Assembly (NCBI GenBank): GCA_008508345.1
Contig: QNGE01001333.1
Location: 69,621 to 133,620 of the forward strand
Length of the DNA: 64,000 nt
Reading direction: 5' to 3'
DNA from: Paragonimus westermani
Lineage: Eukaryota; Platyhelminthes; Trematoda; Plagiorchiida; Troglotrematidae
A program made the position numbers and the translations under genes. Positions within the stretch are counted from its first letter, which is position 1, and each line of letters begins with the position of its first letter. The notes beneath the pieces were generated by a model that worked only from the letters and a program-made list of their open reading frames with translations, searched no databases and was not told the DNA's origin. This document shows, piece by piece, positions 49,240 to 61,360 of the stretch.

Positions 49240-49768
49240 TATAGCGAGAAGGCGTCCAATAAAGCACAATCTTTATTTTTCAAACCGCCAGTTACATGCA
49301 ACGTGCGCTCTCTCGTTTATGAGTCATAATTCCAACCAGCAACACCCCCCGGTTTCCGTTCGCACGTCGTGTGCACTTCTGACCGGTTTACGTATGTGAT
49401 CGGCGCCTTCTATCGGGGGGTTCTCCGCTTGCCATTCCTCGTCTGTTTGTCCGATTTCGTTGTGCGATGGCTCGTCTGGCTGCTCGTGCTGTCCGCCATC
49501 CACCCAATGTTGGCCTTGACCGTATTCCAACATCGTGTCGAGATGTTCCTCTAAATGTTGGAAAAACCACGCCTCCGATCTGGCCGTCTGTCGTATTTCG
49601 CTTGCCCTGCCTCGCCCGTTGATCCGATCCAGTCAAGCGATGACTCATCCGGTCGCGCACGTTGTTCTTGATTCGATCGCAGCAGGCTTTTGAACGCACC
49701 TCCCCCCGCGTTGAGGTATTCGGCCGAGCGTTCAAAAACTCGCACCTCCGACCTGACAATCCACCACA
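49240..49768 (-). mobile_element. solo LTR, gypsy-type
   Basis: A 529-bp element reading TGTGGTGGATTGTCAGG at its minus-strand start and CTCGCTATA at its end (ACA in the copy at 1-424). It has a poly(A) signal near its 3' end and is flanked by the 4-bp duplication ATAT. No pol sequence lies on either side, so it is a solo LTR formed by LTR-LTR recombination. The open frames inside it are not genes. Confidence 0.85.
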
Positions 49769-49772
49769 ATAT
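49769..49772 (+). repeat. target-site duplication (ATAT), right
   Basis: Partner of 49236-49239. A 4-bp duplication is usual for Ty3/gypsy integrases of this type. Confidence 0.7.
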
Positions 49773-52483
49773 TGGTGAGTTTACGCCATGTTTGTGGTGA
49801 AGGTCAAGAGAGGTATTTTGAGTGAGATGTTCGGAACCTTTGTGTAAACGTTTGTGTAAACGTCGTAACTATGTTTATAAATAGATTAGAAGTCAGAAAA
49901 TCTCGCTTTCACTGTCAGTGGTAGTCAAAATGTTCTCCGTGTCTACTGTGCGCTACAGTTATCAAGTGTGTTTCGCATCCGATTGGTTAGCATTCAATGT
50001 CGTCCTTTTTCACACTTACTGTGGAAGCTCGTCCTAAAGTATCGCAATATATACTCATGATGGTGACTAAGCAATCCTTAATGATAGTGTTTGTTGGTTC
50101 ATACTCTCTTTGCTACCAGTACATTTTTTCCTCTTGAAATGGGGATCTTAGCAGCAATACCTCTCAAAAGCTGGTCGGCTTGATGACCATTACTGCATAA
50201 AAATGGTATCATTTCAACAGGTTTAGTATGAGTGATTTTGTAGAGTTAAACAATAGCAAAGTAAGCCAAACGAGTTGTTAAGTGGAACAACCGAATGATG
50301 CAAGCAAAGATATTTCTTCACGCAGTACTTTCGTGTTTGTTTAAAAACTGTTAGTTATACAATTTGTCTTTACTTCGAAGTAAACTGTATTTGTAGGTGA
50401 CCGTCTTCTGTTCCCACTGAGTCAAAGCTAACATTTGGCTTGAGCTTGCTCATTACTCATTGTTGGTTCAACGTAATCCAGCACGACCAGATCACCGAGG
50501 TTATCTTCCTGAATAATTATTCAAATTACTTCAGGTCAAAAGAGTAGTCGGAAGACCAGAGCTGATTGACACTTTTTTCTTCAAAGCAAATATATAAATA
50601 AGTTTTTGTTTTCACAAGTTGTCGGCTCTGAAATTCGTTCCAAAACTCGAAATGAGACGTCATATGGTGTTTGTAACGAACGGTTATCTCTTTGCACCGA
50701 AACACGCGCGCAGAGCGAATATTTTTAGTGCACGAATTTATATGTAATCTTCTCTTGAAAAAGCTCCAGACATTCATTGTCGCTTATGCAGCCGCGGAAG
50801 GTTATCATAATCGTCAATGTCTCCAAACATTTTTGTTTTGGACAAAACAGTTGGAACAGGAAGAGCCGTAGATACAAGCACACTGTGTTGACTTGTAAGT
50901 ACCAGCTTTACAATAACATGATTCGGTCTTTCATATCGGATAACTGGAGGCTGGGGTAGATAATCGGTGGATTACAAAAGTCGCTAAATCTAGGGCTAAG
51001 TCCGATTCACGAATAGTCGTGAGATAGCCGCACCAAATTTAGTGTGAATGAAGTCAAACAGTTTGGGCGTCATGTTTAACCTGTTAATGATGAATGGATT
51101 GAGAATAACACGTTACGAATAAGTTGTAATGCTCTAAGTTTCAACCATTTCAGGTTACCTTCCTCAGGGGCGCTGTAATCGAAATCACATTAATATGAAT
51201 AGTTATCGCAAGACAACCTTAACTTTCTGACTTATGTGGCAGAGGCCTCCCAATGACGTTTATAGGTAAGCGCTCACGATTGAACGCACACTGCAAAACA
51301 GAGCTCCAACGCCGACGAGAAGTGAATATGAGCCGTTGTCAAGTGATGCCAGTCCAGTGTTGTAACACCTAGCCTTCCGCTACATCGGAGGCGTTTATAG
51401 GACTGCTAATTAGGTTTCTCGGTAAACAGTGTCACGAAATCAATAGGTACCGTTTTGTCCGGAAGCAGTTCTTGCGAACTCAGCCACGTTCGACAGGTCA
51501 GGTTAAGTAAACCACTGGAAAGACGCATAACTGATGTGCTTTGAGGAATAAATCTGCACAAGCAGTTGGCTTGACCTTGGGGGTAACTAGCATGATTAGC
51601 AGCTGTAAGTTCATGGAAATCCCGGGCAGCCTAAGTTTTTTAATCTAATGAACGTAACGTATCATTATCAAAGCTGTGATCTACATGAATTAGTTAAGAC
51701 GGCCGAAGTTAATATTTCTCGACACTCAGCGGTAGGCAGTTCGTTTGTAAGCGGTCAAACGACGTTACTAACAGACCTAAATTGTCGTCTCTAACGCCCC
51801 TAGCTGGAATACCTTTGCTGACTTAGGGAAATACAAAGTCCAGTAACCGCTCATGAGTTTAAGATGCACTGTTATGTTATTGAGTCATAAGCAAAAGTTC
51901 ATACAGCTCAGGCGGAGCGCTGAGGGCCGTCTTGGGTAGTACGCTGATAACACCTGTATTTGATGCTGCAAGCGATCGAACTCAGCCTTTCCAAGGATTA
52001 TGTTACCCAAAACAACTGTGGGCATGTGCGCATTATCTCTGAGGTATCCAACTGGAATGGTTAATCACTAAGACCACGATAGTGCTATGTAGTTAACTTA
52101 TGCTCCGACTCAATTTCAACGTCGGTGCACAACAACTGTCGAAACAACACTTGCCACCAACACAGGGAAATTCAACGGTGGCGATACAGCGATTCTCCTA
52201 AGCTGATCGACAGGCACCATTATGCTGTGGCGATTCTTCAATACGTAGGGTGTGCGTTACTTGTGTGGTTACACTACGGTTCTTGGTAAGCAGTTTGGCT
52301 ACGTAGAACAATGTAACCGGGAGCTGGTTAAGGGTGTTGCCGCTCACTCAGATGATGAAGATAATTATTTTGCGCACACTAGTTAACCTACGAACGACTA
52401 TGTTTTACTGACCACCAACCGGTCGGTATGTCCTTAATAAATGAACGAAGATTTCAAGGACATTCATTTCATTGACTGGAAGC
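49773..52483. other. no confident gene
   Basis: It contains the second hammerhead-like repeat copy. 51.2-52.4 kb is GC-richer and may be old repeat DNA. An 83-codon minus-strand frame at 50777-50526 is unsupported. Confidence 0.4.
51095..51175 (-). repeat. dispersed repeat, decayed hammerhead-like core
   Basis: On the minus strand CTGAGGA (51167-51161), a shortened stem II (AACC/GGTT) and GAAAC (51142-51138) are kept, followed by TTAGAGCATTACAACTTATT as in the 37-kb copy. Confidence 0.4.
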
Positions 52484-53670
52484 TCAGATAATAGCAGAAT
52501 CCTGCCTGATTCGGAGATTCAACTTTATGGATGGCCGTTTTTGAGCGCAAAATGGTGGTGACTGTAACCGGATTACAGTGTTCACGGCATCTATTAGTGT
52601 AAGATCTTTGACTGGCTTCAATTGTGTCCCACATGTTTGATGGACTGACTTGAACGAATCGGCCGGAGTGATCAGATGGTCAGCTTGATCAACTGCGTGG
52701 CGACCGCAGACGAACAGCGTCTTATCGATCCTTGTGTTAACCACATCGTTTGGTGCTCCCGAGTGCATCCGGACAATCGCCGTGTTGTGCGGCTTGTGTA
52801 TCTTGGTCCGTAGTAACAAACAATACGGTAAACGTAAAAAGAGGTGGCGTGAACATGCGATATATCTTTCAACTGGCAGCGCAGTACTGGTGTGGTGGTA
52901 AACTGGACACGTAGTTGAGCTGCGAAGCATGTTTCATTGATTGCCATATTCAATGTCTTGGTTACGCTCTCAGTGACACCATCACGCTTGAAGGGGAAGG
53001 AAAAATAGACAGACATTTGGTCTGAAATTTATGGTTTATCTACCTTGGCGATTACTAAGATATCCTTATGGATAAACTGCTGGATAGCCATTTTCAATAC
53101 GTGTATCAAATATGGACCGTCTCTCCTCTTCATATTTTCATGGCCCTGTCTGTCAGACATTGTATTAATTTTCCCCTTTGTCTCAATGGCGCACAACTAT
53201 TGAAGTTTTCATACTTGTCCGCCCAAGTGGTCTTACGATACATCTTCTGTTGTATTGTGTCGTCCCCGCGACAAGACATGAGCACGTCTAGGAATGCTCT
53301 ACTTGGGGATTATTCGGGATCTAAAGTAAGATGAATATTTTTGTGGGCAGAGTCGAAGTGCATTAGTATCCTACTGAGGCCTTCTGATTCATCTGTCATA
53401 CGCACGACATCATCTGCATAACACTTGTAAAGAGTGACTGATTTCATTTGATAAGCTAATGAGCTACACTTTAGCTTTGCTATAAAGATTTCAGCTAACA
53501 ATGGGCCTAGTGGCGACCCTATTACTACTCTGACCTTTTGATGATATAACTTGCCGGAGAACTGAAACTGAACGGTATACATGCAACGACATAGTAACTG
53601 CTTTATTCCTTCTACTGGTATTCCTACTTTGAAAGTAGTGACAAGAAGGATCACTTTGAAACTTGATGAA
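52484..53670 (-). mobile_element. Penelope-like element C: RT and GIY-YIG endonuclease, degenerate
   Basis: The minus strand gives the RT core IGSPLGPLLAEIFIAKL and YKCYADDVV (53,410-53,530). Then come LTLDPE and FLDVLM, then YRKTTWADKYENFNSCAPLR (about 53,200) and an NGYP-type motif (about 53,080). The endonuclease follows, with FYVYRIVCYYGPRYTSRTTR and TREH, and the conserved tail TPADSF...LKPVKDLTLIDA. This order (RT then GIY-YIG nuclease) defines Penelope-like elements. Stops and shifts make it inactive. The 5' part ends where the inverted arm at 53671 begins. Confidence 0.8.
52604..52944 (-). repeat. inverted repeat arm 1 (PLE endonuclease segment)
   Basis: It is the reverse complement of 53671-54012, nearly identical over about 341 bp; the encoded peptides are the same in both frames. 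One difference near the outer end was noticed. Confidence 0.85.
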
Positions 53671-54012
53671 GCAATCAATGAAACTTGCTTCGCAGCTCAA
53701 CTACGTGTCCAGTTTACCACCACACCAGTACTGCGCTGCCAGTTGAAAGATATATCGCATGTTCACGCCACCTCTTTTTACGTTTACCGTATTGTTTGTT
53801 ACTACGGACCAAGATACACAAGCCGCACAACACGGCGATTGTCCGGATGCACTCGGGAGCACCAAACGATGTGGTTAACACAAGGATCGATAAGACGCTG
53901 TTCGTCTGCGGTCGCCACGCAGTTGATCAAGCTGACCATCTGATCACTCCGGCCGATTCGTTCAAGTCAGTCCATCAAACATGTGGGACACAATTGAAGC
54001 CAGTCAAAGATC
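53671..54012 (+). repeat. inverted repeat arm 2 (copy of PLE C endonuclease)
   Basis: It starts GCAATCAATGAAAC, ends CAGTCAAAGATC and encodes the same GIY-YIG fragment as arm 1 on the opposite strand. The 726-bp spacer is the RT part of PLE C. The near-identity means the duplication is recent relative to the many stops in the element, or arose by template switching during insertion or in assembly. Confidence 0.85.
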
Positions 54013-54779
54013 GTATAGTAAATCGAGGCGACGGTTTTAACTAGACAACTGTGTATCCAGTATCTTAAGTCATTAATCCTCAAAGTTGTAACTGCTAATG
54101 CCACCGAGGATAGAAGTAAGCCGTTTTTGCCCAGTGATCAGAGGGTGAGTGAGTGACAGCGATCCAATCCTTAGCAAACAACAGGCCGCTTACGGTGACA
54201 TGAATAAAGGGCAAAACCGCTAATATCCCATAGTTTGCACGGCTTGGTGCTCTTAGTAGCTTTTACACCGAATCTGTGATGACACTAACATTAAGGTGTG
54301 GACCTGTCGATGAATTCATTCTGGCTGCATAGATGTTGATTGTTCACAGGTTAAGGGCAACGACTTAGCTCGTAGCCTGTTTGGCGCAGATTGAACCCGA
54401 AACAGTTCTGAGGTTTGGGCAACAGNNNTAACATCCCGCAACCTCTCAGTGAAGACGAAATAGGTATCATAGTTGAAGCATCATACTGGAAGGTATGGGG
54501 TGCCATCCCAGTGGAATTTTAAGTTCCAAGCGTGCAGATAGTGCCAGTATAAGTTCTTCACTTTGCACAAACCTCCGGAAACAGGGCTGGCGCACAAAAT
54601 AGTCGTCCATCTCAATTTCTTCTATTAAGTTGCCGCATACAACGAAGGAATTCTAAGTTCCGGACCTCATAGGATTCACTCCCGTAGATGCATGTGGGCT
54701 TAATCTTGCCAAATGAATCTGCGCGGAACAAGATTGTGTTAGTAAAAGTTTCACTGTTGGAAAACTCCCGAAAGGGCTG
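54013..54779. other. unassigned, contains NNN at 54426-54428
   Basis: No motif seen. It may include the 5' RT part of the CR1-like LINE that follows. Confidence 0.4.
54426..54428. other. ambiguous bases (NNN)
   Basis: Three N between the PLE C inverted arm and the CR1-like LINE. Confidence 1.
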
Positions 54780-55960
54780 GGCAAGGACAGGTTGTTTTCC
54801 TATCTAGTTGGGACCCGTCTTCTTGGCTCTGTGTAACGCGGATTCCAGAGAAGGAAACCTTGCCTGGCCAATCCTTCGTATTTCACGGACGAATTTGCGA
54901 GAATACTGGATGAAAGGAGGGAAGTTTGGATACGTTAATCTGATATCAAATGGGGACGTCGAAAAGTTGGCGTGGTTTGATTTCACCAACAAACTGACTG
55001 ACTGAGTACAAGACTTCATGGGTAGCAGATTTTTCAACGCGAAGGTTGGAAGTGAGATCCCTACGATAGGTGCGATTCAATACGACTCCTGGCAAAGGTC
55101 TTTGTTGGTCCCAGTCTTTTCCCTAATCTTCGTAATTGATCGCGTGGCCGCATTTAGCAACGTATTTACTGTATTCGCGGGTGATGTTAAGATGACAAAG
55201 TCAACAGATTGAAGAGAATTAACACGAAACCCGAGGACAGCAACAGAGCGTACTTCTAAATGTTATCTAAGTTTCTAAGTACCAAAACTGCAACGAGTGG
55301 CCCGGACCCTTTAGTGTTACCCGATCAACAGGGTGCCTTCGTCGGCAAGAGTGGGAAAAGGCCTAAGACCCGGAAGTTCTTCTCAAGAATGATTTCAAAC
55401 TTTCATTTCAATGCGCGGGGACTGTTTGCAGAACAAGTTGCTTAAACTTTGGAGGGTGCTAATAACAGGCGACCAGAAGTGTTTTCGTCGACATGCAAGA
55501 CTACCTTTTGGCCGTATCAACATTAACTGGTACACCTCAGTACCTTATCTGCAGAAAAACCATTCAGTGTATTGAAAGGATACAACTGTTTGCTACTCAA
55601 AGGATAGCAGGTTTTAAGGACGAGCCCAATCCATATCGCTTAAGGAAGCCGGTGTTGTACTCTAGGGGGAGGAGAAAGATGATGGGAGACCTTAATAAAC
55701 TTGCAGAAACCTCCAGAGCACAACTGACTTAAAGGTCACGGACAAGCTCAAGCAAGCGAACTAGAATGCTATCGCTAGAAACAACAGTTTTAGGCAAGAA
55801 AATCAGGGCTCGTTTAGACTTATGGAGGAGTTATCGATTAATGAATGTTTGCAACGAGCTTCCATCAAGTGTAGTTCAAAGCAATACCGCGAGCTGCTTT
55901 ACACCATGCGTGAACAGCGTGGCCGCTTACGAATTCAGCGCTCAGCACAGATGACATCAA
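54780..55960 (+). mobile_element. CR1-like LINE remnant (RT to 3' end)
   Basis: Reading frames shift, but the order is that of CR1/Jockey-group RTs. RRKPCLANPSYFTDEFARIL plus DERREV (about 54,850) comes first, then AWFDFTNKLTD..VQDFMGSRF (about 55,000). LLVPVFSLIFVIDRVAAFS follows, then VFTVFAGDVKMTKSTD, where the catalytic FADD is FAGD (about 55,100-55,200). The thumb/C-terminal block has IQCIERIQLFATQRIAGFKD (about 55,570) and RARLDLWRSYRLMNVCNELP with SSVVQSNT near the end. Dead. Confidence 0.8.
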
Positions 55961-56479
55961 GAGACTCGATCTAGAGAAAAATAATACATCTGGGTATCAT
56001 CTAGATGACCATTCGATCTTCTTTACCAAGTTGCTGCTTAAAAGAGTTCACTACTGTTGGAGTGATAAACTGAACCCTTTCTCTAATGGTTCATATAAAG
56101 CCGCCCTTCTAGGACAATAATCCGATTGCGAGTTAGTTGTGCCGTTCTTCTCAGACTCAGATTGATCCATATCTCATTGCGGGTGTTAAGAACATTAACG
56201 AGTACTATGTGGGAACTCGGTCTGACCCGAAATTCTTGAACAGGATCGTAATATGTTCCACAACTTGAGGCTGCACTAATATTACCTGTTTAGTGTTCGC
56301 TAACTCGCCGTGCGCATCCGACCAGTTTCGGTGCTTCTGAATAGAAGAGCTGGATGTTTGAGTTTATGACGTTGGGAAATTCACGCATCACTGGGGTTTC
56401 CCATGTGGCGGGAATCGAATTTCGTGCCACTTTCATTTCACAGCACATCTAGTTTGGGTTGCCGTTTGTTCATTACTCC
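55961..56479. other. unassigned spacer between LINE and gypsy integrase
   Basis: No motif seen. It could hold LINE 3' UTR or gypsy RNase H remnants. Confidence 0.4.
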
Positions 56480-57010
56480 TAGTGGATCGTTTTTGATGGT
56501 CGTTTTGTAATTCCACCGACTCAGAGGTCAGTTTTCCTTACCGATTTACACTGTAGGCATTCGGAAGTTGATGAAATAAAGTCGACTCTACGTCTATCTT
56601 GTTGGTCGCCAGAATAAGGAGCAGATTTTAAACACTGTGAAAAAAACCGCACCAACGGCCTACAAAGATTTGTACGAAACAATCACGATGGCTCTCATGG
56701 CCCGTTCCATTTGAAACATTCCAGAGATTTAACGCTGACTATTGCCGTCTCTTTCTGGGGAAACACTACGCTCTGGTGAGTGCTGATGCTTACTTTAGGT
56801 GGCCTCAGGTTTTCTCGGGTGCATCACTTTGTGCAGATTTTACACATGATCTGGGGGGCGGGAATATTCTGCTGCGAAGTCGTAAATGCTCTTTTGATTA
56901 CCAATAATGTTTTCAGTGGACTGGAGTAAAGAATTTGGATGTCAGCATTTTTACAGTGCAGCGCGAAATCGACAGGCTAAGCTCGATCCTATCGGTGTAC
57001 CGACAGTATC
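56480..57010 (+). mobile_element. gypsy integrase fragment
   Basis: GRFVIPPTQRSVLLTDLHC then LSCWWPE (56,490-56,620) is the zinc-binding start of a Ty3/gypsy integrase. PFETFQRLNADYC, GKHYALVSADAYFRWPQVF (56,700-56,810) and FQWTGVK, CQHFYSAARNRQA (about 56,910-56,975) are the catalytic core. The D-D-E residues are only partly kept and frames shift twice. It is on the opposite strand to both other gypsy remnants, so it is a separate insertion. Confidence 0.75.
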
Positions 57011-58129
57011 TATACTACGGTTGAGATAACCGTGGTTTTTAATTTACCGGAGTGACTATACTCTTGTGGCGTGCTTCGATTCCGGGAATAGTCGTATTCT
57101 GTTACTTGAGACTTTTTTCATGTCCGAAAGACGTAAGCAAGAAATGACCACAAGTTTAACCGCATACAACTTAGCGAAAGATTTGATGAAATCGTGGAAT
57201 TGCGTTAAATCGCAAATTTGGTGTCCAGATATAATGAAATCAACGTGATGGAGTTGACAAAACATCCTTTCCTTACAATTTCAGTACACTTGAGCAGGAG
57301 TTGTTTTTCCTTCCGAAGATATGACCGTTGTTGGATCACAAGGATTGAGCTTTTTGTGGAGCTGTAAATGTAAGATACGGTGACAAACATTTTCTAGTGT
57401 AGTATTATGTGCCAGGACTGAGCAAGTCGGTGGTAATTGCCTGGTCATATTTAGCATACATGGCTAGTCATTGCTGCCACAACTGTAAACCTACCCGTTC
57501 AAACGTAACGTACGCTGGAATGCTGACAAAGTGAGTTGCTGAACGGACGACGTTGGAGAGTACTTCCGACTTTTTAACTTACAACTGTTCCATTCATTTG
57601 CCCTACCTCACGAGTGGAGCTGAAAAAGACTCCATTCTTAAATACATAGCATGGCGAATGAAGTCACCAAGAATGAAATTCGATGCAAAATATCTATTTG
57701 GAGCCTGTGGAAAAAGGATTCTACTACATATGGTTTTCATCAGCAAAGAATTAAGAAGCTGCAACAAATGAGTTCTGGTGTCGCTCCGGATGACTGAAGC
57801 CGTTTATCACTTGAAGGCTCCTCATCTCGTTCATCAAATCCGCAAATTCGAGAAAAATCTCTAAAGTAACACTATGTTAGACGTCCTGAGAGGAACATAA
57901 ATAAAACCCACCTTCTCAATCTACCTCTGGAGGTAATCCTAGACCAGTAGAGAGGTGTAAACTTATAATTATCAAAAACCACCTTAGAAGCTACGATATA
58001 AACCACGTCCTAAAAACAGGACGACACCATTGATTAATGACACGTCGAATAATTTCCACAAGTGTGGTACATGCGCTTTATACATTAAGCACGAGAGCTA
58101 GTCAAATGGGACATTAGGACAAGAGACAT
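57011..58129. other. no gene seen
   Basis: AT-rich. A 60-70-codon frame at 57553-57771 is not supported. The start of PLE A may lie within the last 150 bp. Confidence 0.4.
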
Positions 58130-58787
58130 TGAGCGCATTATCTGTGCGCCTACATCAAGAACAGATAACTCAACGTCGGCATTTCCACCACAAAATTAAA
58201 ACAGCTATTACTAATCTGCAATTCAAACGTCCAGATTCAATTCAATGGGAACCTTTATAGGCATTGTAAAGGCGTAAGAATGGACTCCCGGTTTGGTCCG
58301 TAGCTCGCAGACACATTCACGGACAAACTGGAGGCCAATGAACTCCGTGACGTTGTCGATAATTTTTGGCTCTATAGACGCTACGTAGACTATCTACTTT
58401 GCTTAATAAACGTTAAAGACGATACACAGTCTCTACCAGCTGACTTCAATCGTGCGCATCTCAGCATCAGTTCTACCATCGAATTAGAGATTACCAACCA
58501 ACTGTCATTCTTAGATGTCATTATGCTCCGTAGAACTGATGGATCAATTTAAAAGTTAGTTCATAGGGAAAAACGTAGACTGGCCGGTACACACACTGTT
58601 CCAGCCTCGTCCCATTAAAGTATAAGCGAAATTTGGTTTGTTGTTTAACAAGCAGAGCGCGAAGGATATGCACGCCTGATACCGTATCAGATGACCTCCA
58701 GCGCGTTCAAGATGTGTTAAGTCTAGATGGATATCCCCAGAAATTCTTTGACAGAAACATGCAACCAAATATGAGACAAGGAATTTG
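58130..58787 (+). mobile_element. Penelope-like element A, RT part (interrupted)
   Basis: The plus strand, with shifts, reads LNVGISTTKLKQLLLICNSN then NVQIQFNGNLYRHCKGVRMD (58,165-58,290). LADTFTDKLEANELRDVVDN and LYRRYVDYLLC follow, where the catalytic YxDD is changed to YVDY. LSFLDVIM and DTVSDDLQRVQDVLSLDGYP (about 58,680-58,735) come last. The element stops at TGAGACAAGGAATT and resumes after the same 14 bases at 61361, with PLE B in between. Confidence 0.8.
58774..58787 (+). repeat. 14-bp direct repeat flanking PLE B, left
   Basis: TGAGACAAGGAATT, repeated at 61361-61374. It is interpreted as the target-site duplication of PLE B. The last five bases also match the inverted repeat, so the exact boundary is ambiguous. 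Confidence 0.75.
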
Positions 58788-58948
58788 AACAGCGAAATCA
58801 GAAGACCGGTTTTGCACGATGGGAATGCCATTTCCTATGTTCTTGTCAGTTGCTAACACATAACAGCGGTGAAAATCAAAAAATATTTAAGCTAATTAAG
58901 TTCATATATCAAGTCAATGTATACACTAGTCTGTCATTGGTCAAAACC
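58783..58948 (+). repeat. inverted terminal repeat of PLE B, left
   Basis: About 166 bp, roughly 90% identical by eye to the reverse complement of 61165-61332. It includes CAGAAGACCGGTTTTGCA and GTATACACTAGTCTGTCATT. Confidence 0.85.
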
Positions 58949-61172
58949 TAAAGCATTTTGGTCCTTGCTTCGCAAAGGCAACATTGAAGTGACCTCGTTC
59001 AACCTCAGACATCTGAATGAATCACATATGGAGTCCACTCGTGATAAACTGACAAAATTGTTAGAAACCCAACTGAACTATTTGCCACTGTTGGACACTC
59101 TATCATTTGTTTCGCGCATTAAATTTTCAAACTTCCGTAGTCAAACTACCAAACGTGCTCGGGACACTAGCATGGCACAACTACAAAGATCATTGTCCTC
59201 CACCACACTGAGTGACACATTTCCCACCGGTCCACATAAGTTAGTTATAAATCTTTCCTCGAGATCTCTTTTGCGCCCACAGTTGGAAGTACTCTCTTTT
59301 GGGCTTCAGTGTAAATGCCCGCATAAGATTTTTGAGACTTCGCAAGTGCAAGCTCAATTTGAAAACTTGTGATCAATTGGGGGAGTTGGCACCCACATCT
59401 GAAGAAAAGCACCGTTGGTTCAAGGTTAAAATGGTAGATACATCATATCATTTTTTGAATGCTCCCAGCCAACAAAAATGTTTTCTGCTACATGAGCACT
59501 ATCTAGCTCTCAATGAACTAGTGAATTGGAAGGATGTAATTGTTTTAAAACCTGACAAAGGGTCCGGAGCTGTGGTGATGGACAAGCAGCAATCTGTGCA
59601 GAAAATGAATGTCATCCTTTCAGATGATACGAAGTTTCTACCGGACACCCAACCTGATAACATAATGCTGGTGGAGAAACAAATTTGCCGTGAGTTGCAT
59701 ATTTTACTTTCACATGGATACATAACTGAGAGACAGTACAACTTTATGAAACCTATTGGTAGTACGACTCCGCAGTTATACGGTTTACCAAAGATTCACG
59801 AACCACAAACGCCTTTACGGCCAATCCTTGCGATGGCGGGTTCGCCTTATCACAAACTCGCCAAGTGGTTGGTGGGAGTTTTACCAACATTTCGAGCACT
59901 CACTTCCCAATTTTGTCTGAAGGGTACGTTTGAGATGTGTAGAATTCTAGATGAAGTCGATTCGAAAGGAAAAGTTGTGCTCTCTTGATGTAAACTGGCT
60001 TTTCACAAATGTGTCATTAAGGGAGAAGGTAGACTTTATCTGTGACTTTGCACTGGCTCATAACATAAAGCTGCATGTCCCACCCAACATTTTGAAGCCT
60101 TTGCTATTATTGTGTACTGTAAATACCACATTTTATTTTCAAAACATGAGATTCATACAAATAGACGGGGTTGTGATGGGTAGCCCTCTAGGACCGATTT
60201 TGGCTGAATTTTTCTTGTCTATGATTGAGCTCCGCCTCGCGAACACATTGCATGATATCCCGCTTTATCGTCGATATGTAGACGACATAATGGTATTCGC
60301 ACCGAAATCTAACGTTATCGTCCGAGTTTGGAAAGGAAGACACGCACGCCTTTCTGGACATCAGCATCAAGCGACGGTATGACGGTACAGTGTGTCGACC
60401 GGTACATCGTAAGTCTACCTGGGGAGGACAATATTTGAATTTCAACAGTTTCTCCCCCATACAACACAAACGCTCGTTGGTTCGTTGTCTGTTTCACAGA
60501 GCGCGAACTATATGTACGGGTGACACACTAGATACCGAGCTGAAATTTATTCGTGACACCTTGGTCTCCAACGGTTATCCAGTGGGTTTCATTACCTTTC
60601 ACAGTAAGCCGAAACTAATAAACCCACAGGAAACGTCTGTCCCGAAGGAACCGGTGTACATGCAGTTACCGTACAAAGGAGATAGTAATATGTCGGTTCT
60701 AACGCGACGACTGATGCAGGCCATCCAAAGAACGTACAATGCAGCTACACTGCGCTTACTCAGTCGCACCAAGTCACTCACCCTTCCTCACATCAAGATG
60801 CGGACGTCAGAGCTGTCCACTTCACATTGTATCTACCAGTTCACCTGCAGCTGCGGTGACGTTTACATTGGCAGAACTGATCGATCCCTGCGACTTAGAA
60901 TGAAGGAACACGTGCCCAAGTAAATCGAGGACTTGATGTGTGGTGTGACCCAACGCGACCCTACCAAACAACGCAAGCCGGCTTCTTCGATCGCCAGACA
61001 CCTGCTAGAGACCGGTCATTTAGTCGACCCGACAAACGCTTTCCGCGTATTGATGCGTCATCACAAACCTGTCATTCTTAAGTCACTCGAAGAGCTGCTA
61101 GTCATGCGTAGCAAACCGGTCCTCTATGTGCAAAAGCCGTTGACCTTGAACCTGCGTCTGCCATGGTTTTGA
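58917..61172 (+). pseudogene. PLE B reverse transcriptase / GIY-YIG endonuclease, frameshifted
   Basis: About 750 codons in order. An N-terminal region (58917-59372) is followed by RT with VLKPDKGSGAVVMDK, QLYGLPKIHEPQTPLRPILA, CSLDVNWLFTNV, VMGSPLGPILAEFFLS and LYRRYVDDIMVF (catalytic YVDD intact), then STWGGQYLNFNSFSPIQ and SNGYPVGF. The endonuclease CIYQFTCSCGDVYIGRTDRS...KEH ends with SIARHLLETGHLVDPTNAFR and NLRLPWF-stop. Breaks are frameshifts near 59,350-59,372, at about 59,980 (before CSLDV) and near 60,330, and one in-frame stop at 60921-60923. All catalytic motifs remain readable, so loss of function is recent. Confidence 0.88.
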
Positions 61173-61332
61173 CCAATGACAGACTAGTGTATACATTGAC
61201 TTGATGTATGAACCAAATTCGCTTAAGTATTTTTTGATTTTCACCGCTGTTATGTGTTAGCAACTGACGAGAACATACGAAATGGCATTATCATCTTGCA
61301 AAACCGGTCTTCTGATTTCGCTTTTCAAATTC
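61165..61332 (-). repeat. inverted terminal repeat of PLE B, right
   Basis: Partner of 58783-58948. It begins within the last codons of the PLE B frame. Confidence 0.85.
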
Positions 61333-61360
61333 GGAACTGGAGAAGGATGTTTTATATTTC

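Larger units (their letters stand above)
58788..61360 (+). mobile_element. Penelope-like element B, nearly complete (2.57 kb)
   Basis: A discrete insertion into PLE A. It has ~167-bp inverted terminal repeats, one long RT-endonuclease reading frame with few breaks, and a 14-bp flanking duplication. It carries far fewer mutations than the PLE A sequence around it, so it is the younger of the two. Confidence 0.85.
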
